Both the position numbers and the translations under genes were made by a program. This document shows positions 43,613-52,156 of a stretch of DNA of 64,000 nucleotides, piece after piece. The stretch covers positions 434,001 through 498,000 of the forward strand of contig JAKVNF010000002.1 of assembly GCA_022483465.1 (NCBI GenBank). The letters are read 5' to 3'. Origin of the DNA: Lachnospiraceae bacterium (lineage in GTDB: Bacteria > Bacillota > Clostridia > Lachnospirales > Lachnospiraceae). The first letter of the stretch is position 1. The number at the start of each line of letters is the position of its first letter. The notes beneath the pieces are model-generated. The model made no database searches. It saw only the letters and a program-made list of their open reading frames with translations, and was not told the DNA's origin.

Positions 43613-43910
43613 TCAATGATAATCAACAATTTCCAGGATCTTTGCTACCTGAATTTCCTCACCAGTCTTCTCAAATACCAATCTGTACGGTTGAACAAGA
43701 TCCATCGCATACTCTCCCTTCCTGTTTAGCAAAAGGGGGATGACACCGTCCGATATGAAACTGCACCAGCATCTCGACCGTGTCCGATGCACGAATTTCA
43801 TCGATTCTCTGTTGAATTTTTTCCGCCATTTTGCGGCCATAAGCTTTTTCAGCTGCCGCAGCGTTTGTACAGATCTTTTCTATTTTCCTGCTCCGGTAGC
43901 TGATCTCCAA
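43613..43910 (-). pseudogene. HigB-type toxin, frameshifted
   Basis: The first frame from ATG 43910 encodes MEISYRSRKIEKICTNAAAA and VEMLVQFHIGRCHP. A second frame then gives NRKGEYAMDLVQPYRLVFE and VAKILEIVDYH to 43613. Both halves match HigB/RelE-type plasmid-maintenance toxins. They are joined by one base too many in the run of five C (plus strand G, 43735-43739). With four, the gene would encode about 98 residues. The toxin is therefore probably dead, or phase-variable through the homopolymer. Confidence 0.82.
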
Positions 43911-43928
43911 GTTGTCACCTCTCTGCAG

Positions 43929-44003
43929 AATTTACCTATTAGGTAAATTTATATTAGCACGGTGATGTCTCTCAGACAAGAAAAATTAACCTAATAGGTA
44001 AAC
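43929..44003. promoter_or_regulatory. Paired operators upstream of the toxin-antitoxin genes
   Basis: TTTACCTATTAGGTAAA (43931-43947) and TTAACCTAATAGGTAAAC (43986-44003) contain the same core in opposite orientation, ACCTATTAGGT and ACCTAATAGGT. They lie just upstream of higB, where HigA-type repressors bind. Confidence 0.75.
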
Positions 44004-44109
44004 TATCTGATATTTGTCTGCGTGTCCGGCCTTTCTGAAAAGGACGGACGTCATGGCCCTCCAGGCAATTTGAGATATCACCCAGTGCCTTCCCAACGGC
44101 ATAAAAATA

Positions 44110-44140
44110 CCTGCGGCGTCCCCATGAGGTTTGCCGCAGG
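44110..44140 (-). terminator. Terminator of the ArsC-like gene
   Basis: Minus strand CCTGCGGC (44140-44133) pairs with GCCGCAGG (44117-44110), followed by TATTTTTAT. It lies just after the ArsC-like stop codon. Confidence 0.75.
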
Positions 44141-44143
44141 CGA

Positions 44144-44488
44144 TTATCCGATTATCTCCTTCCAGTCATCCGGCCGGTATCCCACGAAGGCCTTCTTCCC
44201 ATCCCGCACGATCGGCTGGCGCAGAAGCAGCGGATGCTCCAGCACCTTCTCAAACCGGTCCTCCTCCGAGAGGTACTGCACAAGAAGATAGGCCTCCTTC
44301 TCCTTCGTTTTCGGATCCAGCAGCTCCTCGAGAGGCCCTGCTGCCCGAATGACCGAGGTCAGCTCCCCCCGGCTGATCCCCTTGTCCGCCAGGTCCACGA
44401 ACTGGTAGGACTTTCCCCGCTCCTTGAAGAAGCGCTCCGCCTTCTTCGTGTCCTGACTCTTTTTGCTCCCGAAGATCTGAAGTGCCAT
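44144..44488 (-). CDS. ArsC/Spx-like thioredoxin-fold protein without the catalytic cysteine
   Basis: This 114-residue protein has the ArsC/Spx/YffB fold: MALQIFGSKKSQDTKKAERF at the start, the GISRGELTSVI segment near 37, and LLLRQPIVRDGKKAFVGYRP near 84 with the RQPIV signature. The N-terminal active-site cysteine of ArsC (TxxCxxxR/K) is Ser11 here, so arsenate reduction is unlikely. It could be a regulator of the Spx type or an orphan. It lies 7 bases after the stop of the recombinase gene and is probably cotranscribed with it. Confidence 0.82.
   Translation of the reverse strand: MALQIFGSKKSQDTKKAERFFKERGKSYQFVDLADKGISRGELTSVIRAAGPLEELLDPKTKEKEAYLLVQYLSEEDRFEKVLEHPLLLRQPIVRDGKKAFVGYRPDDWKEIIG
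44160..44234 (-). repeat. Direct repeat, right copy (3' end of the ArsC-like gene)
   Basis: This is the intact counterpart of 42411-42485. The two copies bracket about 1.7 kb with the HigBA-like module. This could be the footprint of integration at a gene 3' end, or of a tandem duplication followed by decay. Confidence 0.75.
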
Positions 44489-44495
44489 AGTTCAT

Positions 44496-45563
44496 TCAAT
44501 CCTTTCTGAGTTTCACCGCATTGGCGGTGCGCCTTCGGTTCTCCTCCGGCATCTGGGCGTAGTAAGTCTTGGTGGTCTCCACCGAGGTGTGCCCCAGCGT
44601 ATCCGCGACAAGGTAGATGTCCCCCGTCGCCTGATAGAGGCTCGAGCCGTAGGTTGCCCGGAGTTTGTGGGGAGTGATGTGCTTGCCGGTCACGTTGGCC
44701 GCATACTTGGACACCATCTTCTCCACCGCCCGGGTGCTGATCCGCTTTTTCTGCAGGGAGAGAAACAGGGCATTCTCATTTCCCGGCGCCGGCGTGATTT
44801 TCTCCCGCTCCGCAAGGTATGCGGTGAGTGCCTCCTCCACCTCGCTCCCGAAGTAGACCGCTGAGTCATAGCCTCCCTTTCGGTGGATCATCAGGCACCC
44901 GTCGTCGAAGTTGATGTCGGTCAGGTCCAGGCCCACCAGCTCCGAGACGCGAAGCCCGGTGCCCAGAAACACGGTGCAGATCGCGGCATCCCTTACCTGT
45001 GTCTTTTTGTTAAAGGCCTGCTGCCGTTTGGTGAGTCCCTCTGCGCTGTCCACCTCGTCGAGAAGATTAGCGGTCTCCGCGGCATCGAGGCGGATGATGG
45101 CCTTGTTGTCCTTCTTGCGAAGGGACACCGGAGTCACCAGAATCGACACGTCCCGGTCGAGCTTTTCCTCCCGGAAATAGTAGCCGAACAGCCCGTGGAG
45201 GGCGGCAAGCTTTCTCTTCTTGCCGGAGCCGCGCTCTGCGTTCTTCCGCACCTTTCCATCGTACTCGTACTTGGTGATGTACTCCATGTAGGACTCCAGG
45301 TCCTCCTTCGTCACCCGGTTCAGCATGCCCACGGTGTAGTCGTGAATCGGCGTCTCCGCCCATTCCCCGCTCCCGGAGTCATGCAGGTAGGTGAAGAAGG
45401 TCTTCAGGTCCTTGGCGTATTCCAGGCGGGTGCGGGGCTCGGTGCCGTTTTTCATGCTCCGGAAGTACTCCGTGCAGAACGCCGGGAGCTCCTGCAGAAG
45501 GAGCCGCAGCCGGTCCGTATTCTCATCCGCCAGTTTTTCATAGTATTTTTCTTCCTTGGCCAT
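44496..45563 (-). CDS. Tyrosine recombinase (XerC/phage-integrase family)
   Basis: This 355-residue recombinase has a long core-binding domain (residues 20-150) and a catalytic domain with the arginine in GTGLRVSELVGLDL, a lysine in MIHRKGGYD, HKLRATYGSSL (HxxR), and DTLGHTSVETTKTYYAQ (H and nucleophile Tyr). Length and conservation resemble chromosomal recombinases of Clostridia rather than the short recombinase of the nested element. It is followed closely by the ArsC-like gene. It might have acted at the duplicated ArsC end, but this is speculation. Confidence 0.9.
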   Translation of the reverse strand: MAKEEKYYEKLADENTDRLRLLLQELPAFCTEYFRSMKNGTEPRTRLEYAKDLKTFFTYLHDSGSGEWAETPIHDYTVGMLNRVTKEDLESYMEYITKYEYDGKVRKNAERGSGKKRKLAALHGLFGYYFREEKLDRDVSILVTPVSLRKKDNKAIIRLDAAETANLLDEVDSAEGLTKRQQAFNKKTQVRDAAICTVFLGTGLRVSELVGLDLTDINFDDGCLMIHRKGGYDSAVYFGSEVEEALTAYLAEREKITPAPGNENALFLSLQKKRISTRAVEKMVSKYAANVTGKHITPHKLRATYGSSLYQATGDIYLVADTLGHTSVETTKTYYAQMPEENRRRTANAVKLRKD

Positions 45564-45605
45564 GCAGTATCCTCAATCCGTTAGTGCACTTTTTAATTGG
45601 TGCAC

Positions 45606-46265
45606 TCATCCCTTCGGCAGGTTCAGGTTCCCGAAGTTGAACACATCCCCCATCGTGAAGCGGTGGGGCGAAAAGGCATCCGCCACGATGTCCTGGAGCT
45701 TTTGAAACTCCTCCTTGTCCTGGGTCTTCTGGTAGAGGTAGGCGGTGTTGCGCGCATCCGTCAGCCCGTCATGGGCGCGGCCCGCAAAGTCGAGCCCCGC
45801 AAGGCTCACCGCCTTCTCCAGCTTCATCGCCTTGGTGATATGCATCATGCTCCCGAACTCCTGCTGAAAGTCCCGCCAGTGGTTGAGCATGTATTTGACC
45901 TCGGGCGTATCCGGGATCTTCTTTAAGTCCGTCTCCTTCAGGATCTGCCAGATGTCCGAATCGCTCCAGGACCAGACGGTGTAGGGCTCCTCCCCGCACC
46001 AGGCGGCAAAGCGGGCCAGCACCTCCCGGAAGGGCGATGCCCCTGCCACCATATCGGTGGTGATGCCGGTCAGCTTCTCGTACTTTGGCTGAATCGCCTC
46101 GCTGTACTGGGGCTTGACGTACTCGCAGAAGTTTCCGATCTCCTGGTTATCCTCCCCCAGGCAGATGGCGCCGATCTCGATCGTCTCCATCGTGCAGGTC
46201 TCCCGCTCCTTGACATAGGTCCTGTCAATCGGGTTCATCTCCAGATCCACAAAAATCTTTCTCAT
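45606..46265 (-). CDS. DEDD-family 3'-5' exonuclease
   Basis: This 219-residue protein is a DnaQ-like exonuclease. The acidic residues lie in FVDLEMNP (DxE, residues 6-8), WSWSDSDIWQI near 97 and AHDGLTDARNTAYLY near 162. It would act on DNA or RNA with two metal ions; similar proteins include KapD-type exonucleases. The neighbouring recombinase gene lies 42 bases downstream. Confidence 0.9.
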   Translation of the reverse strand: MRKIFVDLEMNPIDRTYVKERETCTMETIEIGAICLGEDNQEIGNFCEYVKPQYSEAIQPKYEKLTGITTDMVAGASPFREVLARFAAWCGEEPYTVWSWSDSDIWQILKETDLKKIPDTPEVKYMLNHWRDFQQEFGSMMHITKAMKLEKAVSLAGLDFAGRAHDGLTDARNTAYLYQKTQDKEEFQKLQDIVADAFSPHRFTMGDVFNFGNLNLPKG

Positions 46266-46330
46266 CTCTTTGCTCCCTCAGATCGTTCGCTTTTGAGTAT
46301 AACCCATTTTCAAGCGGCAGACACGAAAAA

Positions 46331-46354
46331 ACCGCGCCGGGCAGCCGGCGCGGT
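46331..46354 (-). terminator. Terminator
   Basis: ACCGCGCCGG (46331-46340) pairs with CCGGCGCGGT (46345-46354). The minus-strand copy is followed by T6, so it ends the operon of the membrane protein, dehydrogenase and esterase. Confidence 0.85.
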
Positions 46355-46373
46355 CCATCCTATTTTGTTTTGT

Positions 46374-46775
46374 TCAGCGGCGTCTTCGCCGCACCAGATA
46401 CGCGATCAGGTGGATGATGCCCCGGATCAGGGCAAAGATCGCAAAGAAGACCACGAAGCCGAAGATGCCGAAGACGATGTCGTCGAAGTCCATGGTCCCC
46501 GTGTGGGTGAATCCCTGGCCGATCTCAATGGCAAAGGTGATCACGATGAGCACTGTGAAGACGTAGATCCAGGTGATGGTCAGCGTCTTCCCGTGTCTGA
46601 CCAGTGCCTTGAACAGGGGATACAGGACCAGGGTGAGCCCAAGGCCCAGAAGCCCGATCACGAAAAAGTGCAGCCCCTTGTCGGTAAAGCCGTACTGCTT
46701 CGTGTCGTTGATCCGGTTGATCGCATCGTGAATCCGCGCAATCGTCTCAACGGCAGAATAGAGCATTTCTTTCAT
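46374..46775 (-). CDS. Small membrane protein, VanZ-like
   Basis: This 133-residue protein has four predicted membrane helices and ends in a run of arginines. The central part (IEIGQGFTHTGTMDFDDIVF near residue 83) resembles the E-x-x-Q...D-x-x-x-N core of VanZ-like proteins, with the last position altered. No function can be stated. Its start overlaps the stop of the dehydrogenase gene by 4 bases. Confidence 0.6.
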   Translation of the reverse strand: MKEMLYSAVETIARIHDAINRINDTKQYGFTDKGLHFFVIGLLGLGLTLVLYPLFKALVRHGKTLTITWIYVFTVLIVITFAIEIGQGFTHTGTMDFDDIVFGIFGFVVFFAIFALIRGIIHLIAYLVRRRRR

Positions 46776-47767
46776 AAATCGTTGACAACTCTTTCCGGGC
46801 GTCTGCCCGCAAGGACCGACGAGATGTCGTCCCAGATCATGGCGTAGCTTCTCTGAAAGCTTGCGCCGGTAACACCCCCGATGTGGGGGCTGTAGAGGAT
46901 TTTCTCCTGCAGATCCTCCTGCCGGAGCAGGTAGTGGTCGGGGCCGACGGGCTCGCCGTCCAGGGTATCAAGGCCCGCCATAGTGAGTCTCCCGCTGCGA
47001 AGGGCCCCTGCCAGTGCCGCGTCGTCCACCAGCTCCCCGCGGGAGGTGTTGATGAAGTAGGCCCCGTCCTGCATCTTCGCAAAAAAGTCCGCATCTGCAA
47101 GGCGAGCGGTCTCCCGCGTGACCGGGAGGTGGAGACTGACGATCCGGCTCTTTGCAAGAAGCTCCGAAAGGTCCACAAGCTGCACGCCGTAAGTTTCCTC
47201 CTCCTCTTTCGTCAGCGGATGGCGCCTTGTGCAGAAGATTCTCCGAACGCCAAAGGCGCGAAGCAGCGCTGCCGTCCTCTTTGCGATGTCCCCAAAGCCC
47301 ACAAGGCCCACAGAGAGGCCAGAGAGCTCCAGAAGATTCCCCCGCTCGATATAGCCCATCTTGACCGCCATCTGACGGCCCTCTCGGACCGCCTTATCAT
47401 TTCCCGCGATATTCCGAAGGCACCCCAGCATCAGAAGGATCGTCTGCTCCGCCACCGCCCCGGCGTTCATTCCGCGGCTGTTGCAGACATAGATGCCGCG
47501 CGCGCTGGCCGCCTCACAGTCGATCCGGTTGTAGGCAACGCCCTCCGAGTGGATCAGGCGAAGGTTCGGCATGCCGTCTATGAGGGCAGCCGGCACCTCC
47601 TGGATGGCGTCCACGATGAGAAAGGACGCATCCCGCCCCGCCGCGAGGTATTCTGCCACGGGGTGCCCGGCCGGGGCCTCCGTGACCGCTGCCTCCCGGT
47701 AGAGCGGGCAGTTTGCGGAGTAGCGTGCCACCGCTCTGGGATCTCCGATGTGCAGCACCTGGATCAT
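46772..47767 (-). CDS. D-isomer-specific 2-hydroxyacid dehydrogenase
   Basis: This 331-residue NAD(P)-dependent dehydrogenase has the NAD-binding motif GLVGFGDIAKRTA near residue 145, the catalytic arginine/glutamate region INTSRGELVDDAAL near 235 and SPHIGG near 291 with the catalytic histidine. It would reduce or oxidise an alpha-keto/hydroxy acid; the substrate is unknown. ATG 47767 is chosen because the longer frame to 47938 overlaps the esterase gene. It forms an operon with the esterase (8-base gap) and the VanZ-like gene. Confidence 0.9.
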   Translation of the reverse strand: MIQVLHIGDPRAVARYSANCPLYREAAVTEAPAGHPVAEYLAAGRDASFLIVDAIQEVPAALIDGMPNLRLIHSEGVAYNRIDCEAASARGIYVCNSRGMNAGAVAEQTILLMLGCLRNIAGNDKAVREGRQMAVKMGYIERGNLLELSGLSVGLVGFGDIAKRTAALLRAFGVRRIFCTRRHPLTKEEEETYGVQLVDLSELLAKSRIVSLHLPVTRETARLADADFFAKMQDGAYFINTSRGELVDDAALAGALRSGRLTMAGLDTLDGEPVGPDHYLLRQEDLQEKILYSPHIGGVTGASFQRSYAMIWDDISSVLAGRRPERVVNDL

Positions 47768-47775
47768 CTGACGCC

Positions 47776-48963
47776 TCACTTCCTGTTCCCTGCTTTCACC
47801 AGGGCGGCGAGGTTCTTTGCCGTATCCCTTCCGATCTGGGAGAGGGCTGCACCGTTTAAGTGCACCCGGTTCCAGGAGAGTGTGTCCACGTACCAGCTCG
47901 CCATCTGGTAGGCGCTCTCGTAGGAGGCACCGCCCCACTTGGTCTGCACCGCATCCTGCGCCTCGTAGGTCGTCTCATCGGGCAGGTAGCGGTCGTAGTC
48001 CAAAGTGGAGCCCAGGCAGATGTCAGCGCTCTCGGTGCCCAACGTCTCCTGGTAGGTGTGCATCGTCTCCACGTAGGGGTAGTACACAGCCTCCCCGATG
48101 GTGCTGGAGGTCTCCACCAGGGCGCCCTCAGTAAAGCCCAGGGCATCGAGGCAGTCGGTCACCTCCCGGTAGTAGGTCTCATAGGAGGGGTTGCCGATGT
48201 CCCCCTCCCCCTGGCAGCTGACCCAGTAGGAGCCGCCGATCTTGTATCCGGACCGGGCCGCCAGGTTCTTCGCCCCCTGATAGGAGGCGGCGATGTACTC
48301 AAAGATGTGGGAGTACTGGACCGTGCTGTCCGCGACCGGCGGCAGGTAGTCCGCGTGGTCCATCGGCAGAAAGGCCTGTATCCCGACGCCGCCCACGGCG
48401 GCAAAGAGGAAAATCACGTCGTGCCCGGTCAGCTGCTTCCAGGCGGCGCAGAAGGCGGGGATCATGTTGGTGGAGGCAGAGGTCTTGGCGGCCGGCTTGT
48501 CGGCGAGCTCCTCATGGTAGCCGCGGAACGCCCCGGCCTCCTCATCCCAGGTGATCCCGGAGTAGGCGCCGTTTGCATCCGTCCCGGTGATGCCGGTCAG
48601 GTCCCCGGTGTGCAGCTCCTCCAGGGAGTCGGTGAGAAGGTTGTACTCGTACACGCTGTCCTCCGGCACCGCGATGTTCGCGCGGCGTGCGGAGACCGTC
48701 GCCTCCAGGATGTCCTCGTCGATCCCGCTGGCACTGCTGAGCGCTGTAAGATCCGTCTCCCCCGCAAACGGGGACTGCGTGCCGGCCGCACAGCCGAGCA
48801 TGTTGGACTGCCCCCAGAAAAGGAGAATGTCATACACTTTTGAGGCAGCAGCTGTCTTTTTCTTTGCCGCTGTCTTTTTGGAAGCCGCCTGCACCGGCAG
48901 GGCCGCACTAAGTAAAAGAGCCAGCAGCAGGGCTGCTCCTCTTTGGATCCATCCAGCTCTCAT
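47776..48963 (-). CDS. Secreted SGNH/SASA-type carbohydrate esterase
   Basis: This 395-residue protein starts with a signal peptide (MRAGWIQRG, hydrophobic run, cut near PVQA-ASKK) and a lysine-rich linker. The catalytic domain has LFWGQSNMLG near residue 50 (block I with the nucleophile serine), FLFAAVGGVGIQAF near 187, SCQGEGDIGN near 247 and a histidine in WNRVHLNG near the end. This matches the SASA family of sialate O-acetylesterases and xylan or sugar acetylesterases. ATG 48963 is preferred to 48975 because GGGAAGG lies at the right distance. It probably deacetylates polysaccharides outside the cell. Confidence 0.85.
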   Translation of the reverse strand: MRAGWIQRGAALLLALLLSAALPVQAASKKTAAKKKTAAASKVYDILLFWGQSNMLGCAAGTQSPFAGETDLTALSSASGIDEDILEATVSARRANIAVPEDSVYEYNLLTDSLEELHTGDLTGITGTDANGAYSGITWDEEAGAFRGYHEELADKPAAKTSASTNMIPAFCAAWKQLTGHDVIFLFAAVGGVGIQAFLPMDHADYLPPVADSTVQYSHIFEYIAASYQGAKNLAARSGYKIGGSYWVSCQGEGDIGNPSYETYYREVTDCLDALGFTEGALVETSSTIGEAVYYPYVETMHTYQETLGTESADICLGSTLDYDRYLPDETTYEAQDAVQTKWGGASYESAYQMASWYVDTLSWNRVHLNGAALSQIGRDTAKNLAALVKAGNRK

Positions 48964-49134
48964 GAACCTTCCCATCCCATCACAATTACTATGCCTAATG
49001 ATAATTCAGGCAAACTTTTGCTGGCAAGAGGGAAATCGACTGCATTTTTGCACCAATGACCGCCGATTTCCGGCAACCTGCCAAGACAGAAAAAAGGGGC
49101 AGGCAGGAGTCCCCTGTCTGCCGCCCGGCAGTAT

Positions 49135-49599
49135 CTACTTCTCGTTCGGCCCGAACATCTCATCCGAGTCGAGCAGGATCGTGAAGGGTCCGTCATTCAG
49201 GAGCCGAATCTTCATGTCCGCGCCGAAGATCCCCTGTTGGACGTTCGGAACGCTCTCCCTGCACTTTGCAATCAGGTACTCGTACAGGGCCTTTGCCCTT
49301 CCGGGCTCCCCCGCTCGGATGAAGGAGGGGCGGTTGCCGTGATGGCAGTCCGCATAGAGCGTGAACTGGGAGATGAGAAGGAGGGACCCGCCCACTGCAG
49401 CAAGATTTAAGTTCGTCTTGCCATTTTCATCCTCAAAGATCCGAAGACCGATGAGCTTGGCCGCCATCCGGTCCGCCAGGGCCTCGTCGTCCGTATCCTC
49501 TATGCCGATGAGAACCAGAAATCCCTTTCCGATCTCTCCCGTCACCTTCCCGTCCACCGTACAGGATGCCTGCTGTACCCGCTGCACCACCATTCTCAC
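49135..49599 (-). CDS. dtd: D-aminoacyl-tRNA deacylase
   Basis: This 154-residue enzyme removes D-amino acids (and glycine from tRNA-Ala) from mischarged tRNA. Family signatures are MRMVVQRVQQASCTVDG at the start, GGSLLLISQFTLYADCHHGN near 77 with the SQxT motif, and LNDGPFTILLDS near the end with the GP motif. I place the start at GTG 49599: it lies nine bases after AGGAGG and gives the canonical N-terminus, while the ATG at 49608 touches the ribosome binding site. Confidence 0.95.
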   Translation of the reverse strand: MRMVVQRVQQASCTVDGKVTGEIGKGFLVLIGIEDTDDEALADRMAAKLIGLRIFEDENGKTNLNLAAVGGSLLLISQFTLYADCHHGNRPSFIRAGEPGRAKALYEYLIAKCRESVPNVQQGIFGADMKIRLLNDGPFTILLDSDEMFGPNEK

Positions 49600-49670
49600 T
49601 GCGCTCATCCTCCTTTTCTTCGCTGCAACGGGCTCATTGTAGCAAAGGATTCCGGGGATTTGCAATCCAG

Positions 49671-50453
49671 TCAGTCCAGAGCATAGACCGCAGTGACGCT
49701 AGCCTGGACCTCCAGCTTTCCGGGATCCAGGCTGATGGAACCTGTGGAGGCCGTATCCTCCATTGTGGCATAGGAGTTCGTCGACTGATAGCGGGCCGAG
49801 GTGTCCTGGTATCCCTCCTGGACGGAGATCAGCTCTCCCAGGGTCCTGTCCTCGGCAGCTGCCATGGTCTGCGCCTTGGTCTGTGCCTCCCCCGCTGCCC
49901 TGGTCAGCGCCTTTGCGTAGACCTCATCGTAGCTGCTGCTGGTGTAGCTCAGGTCAATGACCTGGGTTGCCCCGGCCTTGGTCGCCTGGGTGAGCACCTC
50001 TCCCACCTGGTCCATGGCAGCGTCCCGGACCGTCAGGTTCACATTGACCGTGTAGCCCGTCACCTTCGTGCCGTCATAGTTGTACTGGGGGTACATGCTG
50101 TAGGAGGAGGTGCTGATGCTGTCTTCGCTGATGCCGAGCTTCTCAATGGCGGCCTTCACCGCATCGGTCTTGGCGCTGGCATTTTCCTGTGCCTTCTCGG
50201 CCGTATCCTCGCTCTGCTCCACGCCCAGGATGATCTGAGCGGTGTCGGGATCCGCGTAGTCAGTCACCTCGGCAGTGACCGTCACGCTGGCAGAGGCCGT
50301 GTCCGCTGCCGCGGCAGTCTCCTCTGCCTGCGGCTGGGTCACCGCCGCCGCACTTTCTGTGGCTGCCGCCGTCTGTGCACAGCCCGCACACAGCATTGCC
50401 GCTGCAGCGCCTGCTGCCAGCAGGAGGATCCGCTTCTGATTTCTCGTTTTCAT
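49671..50453 (-). CDS. SIMPL-domain (DUF541) lipoprotein
   Basis: This 260-residue protein has a lipoprotein signal (LLLAAGAAAAMLCAGC, lipobox cysteine near residue 25), an Ala/Thr/Glu-rich linker and a SIMPL domain (about 60-255) with VTVTAEVTDYADPDTAQI and repeated EQSEDTAEKAQ-type helices. It should sit on the outer face of the membrane. SIMPL proteins have no settled function. It appears monocistronic. Confidence 0.85.
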   Translation of the reverse strand: MKTRNQKRILLLAAGAAAAMLCAGCAQTAAATESAAAVTQPQAEETAAAADTASASVTVTAEVTDYADPDTAQIILGVEQSEDTAEKAQENASAKTDAVKAAIEKLGISEDSISTSSYSMYPQYNYDGTKVTGYTVNVNLTVRDAAMDQVGEVLTQATKAGATQVIDLSYTSSSYDEVYAKALTRAAGEAQTKAQTMAAAEDRTLGELISVQEGYQDTSARYQSTNSYATMEDTASTGSISLDPGKLEVQASVTAVYALD

Positions 50454-50565
50454 ACCTGTCTCCTTTCAAGCTAAGGCTGCCGCACCGGAATGCCGGGGCA
50501 GCAAACTTTTGTCCACCTATCATAAAAGACAGCTTTTTGCCCCCGCGCGTCACAAGGATTCGGGA

Positions 50566-51747
50566 TTAATTTTCTTTTTCCTCCCTCGTCTGCGCCATGT
50601 GGAGAATCCCGATCGCGATCAGGTACTCCATCCGATGCTCCGCATCCTTCAGATCGTCCCCCAGGAGGGTCCGGATCTCCCCCATTCGGTACAGTACCGT
50701 GTTGCGGTGGACAAAGAGCTTTTCCGCCGCCTCCTGCACGCTCCCGTCGCAGAGCAGGTACTGCTCGAGCGTTGCCACGTAGTCCCCATGGTGCGCCTTG
50801 TCATACGCAAGGAGCGGGCGGAGCTTTCCGGGGCCCATCTCACCAAGAAGGAGTGGGTCCTCGATGGTGTAGAGAAGGCGCCTTGTTCCCGCATCGTCAA
50901 AGTTGACGATGGGCACCCGGTCCGCCTCGGCCATCCTGGCAGCCGCTCTGGCTCTCTTGTAAGAAAGGCGCAGGGACCGGATCCCGTCGAGCCGGCTTCC
51001 CATCCCGCAGAAAAAGGGCTCCTCCCCCCGCAGGCGCTTTTTCACGTTCCGCACAAAGCCCTCCGCAATATCCATGGCCTGCCGGCTCTCCAGCTCGTTC
51101 ATGATGACCACAAAGGAGCTGTCGTAGTAGAAAAAGTGGCCGTTGTGGGTCAGGTTTTCGATACAGAGCTGCAGCCGGTAGGACAGATGCTTTCGCTCCA
51201 CCGTGTCCATCCGCCCCAGATCCTCCCGGTAGATCACCAGGACCTGGAAGGACCCCGTGAGGTGAAAGACGGGAAGGAGGTTCTCCCGGTACCGCTCCTC
51301 ATCCTCCGGGTTCTCGATCGCCGCGATGAGCGCCTGGCTGGTCTGCTCGTCGGTGGCACCCTGCAGGAAGATCCGGATGGAGAGGTCCTTGATCATATCC
51401 GCCAGGTAGACGCTCCAGGGCACGGTGAGCAGCGGCAGGCTGTTTTCATTGCAGTAGTTCCGGAGCGCCTCTGGAACTTCCTTCAGGTACATCCCGGTAT
51501 TCAGGACCAGCCCGGAGGCGCTGTGTTCCACGAGCTTTTCGGCCAGGGACAGGAGCTGCTCCTCCCTGGGAAAGCCAAGGCCCGTGGTCACCGCCATCTC
51601 TTTCCCGGTGAACCGGGAGACGATGGCCGCGTCCTCGAGGAGCATCATCCAGCTGATCGAATTGGACCAGCCGGTCCCCCCTGCCACCATCTCCATACCG
51701 TACTTTTCCCGGGACACGAGCAGCATATCCTCCACCGTAAATCCCAT
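50566..51747 (-). CDS. PucR-family transcriptional regulator
   Basis: This 393-residue regulator has the PucR N-terminal domain (MGFTVEDMLLVSREKYGMEM, with SGLVLNTGMYLKEVP near 78), a GGDEF-like central domain, and the C-terminal HTH_30 (GSVQEAAEKLFVHRNTVLYRM near residue 337). Relatives control purine or amino-acid catabolism. The gene is divergent from a 57-residue small protein. A shortened remnant of a similar gene lies at 63200-63460. Confidence 0.9.
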   Translation of the reverse strand: MGFTVEDMLLVSREKYGMEMVAGGTGWSNSISWMMLLEDAAIVSRFTGKEMAVTTGLGFPREEQLLSLAEKLVEHSASGLVLNTGMYLKEVPEALRNYCNENSLPLLTVPWSVYLADMIKDLSIRIFLQGATDEQTSQALIAAIENPEDEERYRENLLPVFHLTGSFQVLVIYREDLGRMDTVERKHLSYRLQLCIENLTHNGHFFYYDSSFVVIMNELESRQAMDIAEGFVRNVKKRLRGEEPFFCGMGSRLDGIRSLRLSYKRARAAARMAEADRVPIVNFDDAGTRRLLYTIEDPLLLGEMGPGKLRPLLAYDKAHHGDYVATLEQYLLCDGSVQEAAEKLFVHRNTVLYRMGEIRTLLGDDLKDAEHRMEYLIAIGILHMAQTREEKEN

Positions 51748-51910
51748 ACTTTACCCCCTTCCACAGCGTATTCCGGTACACCGCGGACACGCGTATACAT
51801 TTGTGCTGTGAGCATAGTTATTATGCCGCATTTTCGGGCCGTGCGTCCATAGGAATCTTTCCGGAATATGCTATGCTGATCATAGAGAAAGGAAGAGGAG
51901 GTGCGCAAAG

Positions 51911-52084
51911 ATGAGAACCATTTCTTTCGATTTTACCCCTGAAATGTTGAACAGCTACAGTGTAGAGAACGAGATCAAGCCCTCCTGGTACCGCGGAGAG
52001 CGCTATGATTACGTGGAGCAGGTTCCGCTCAAGAATGTGTCGAAGAAAAACGAGACCCGTTTCTTCTGGAACCGCAGAAAGTAA
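51911..52084 (+). CDS. Small conserved-looking protein, 57 residues
   Basis: An ORF starting ATG 51911 after GGAAGAGGAGG encodes MRTISFDFTPEMLNSYSVEN, continuing with KPSWYRGERYDYVEQVPL and ending KNETRFFWNRRK. Its excellent ribosome binding site, good codon use and own terminator support a real gene. I do not recognise it. It has no membrane helix and no cysteine. It is divergent from the PucR gene and could be its target. Confidence 0.65.
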   Translation: MRTISFDFTPEMLNSYSVENEIKPSWYRGERYDYVEQVPLKNVSKKNETRFFWNRRK

Positions 52085-52108
52085 GCCATACATTATGCTA
52101 AGGGTATA

Positions 52109-52149
52109 AAAAAAACCCTGTCGACAGTTCACTGTCGGCAGGGTTTTTT
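52109..52149. terminator. Bidirectional terminator
   Basis: CCCTGTCGACAGT (52116-52128) pairs with ACTGTCGGCAGGG (52131-52143) with one mismatch, and is flanked by A-run and T-run. It serves the small-protein gene and the convergent ABC exporter operon. Confidence 0.9.
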
Positions 52150-52156
52150 GTCGTCT

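Noticed and set aside
44496-45563. Evidence of a prophage or ICE around the tyrosine recombinase
   Set aside because: No phage, relaxase or conjugation genes are nearby and the neighbours look chromosomal.
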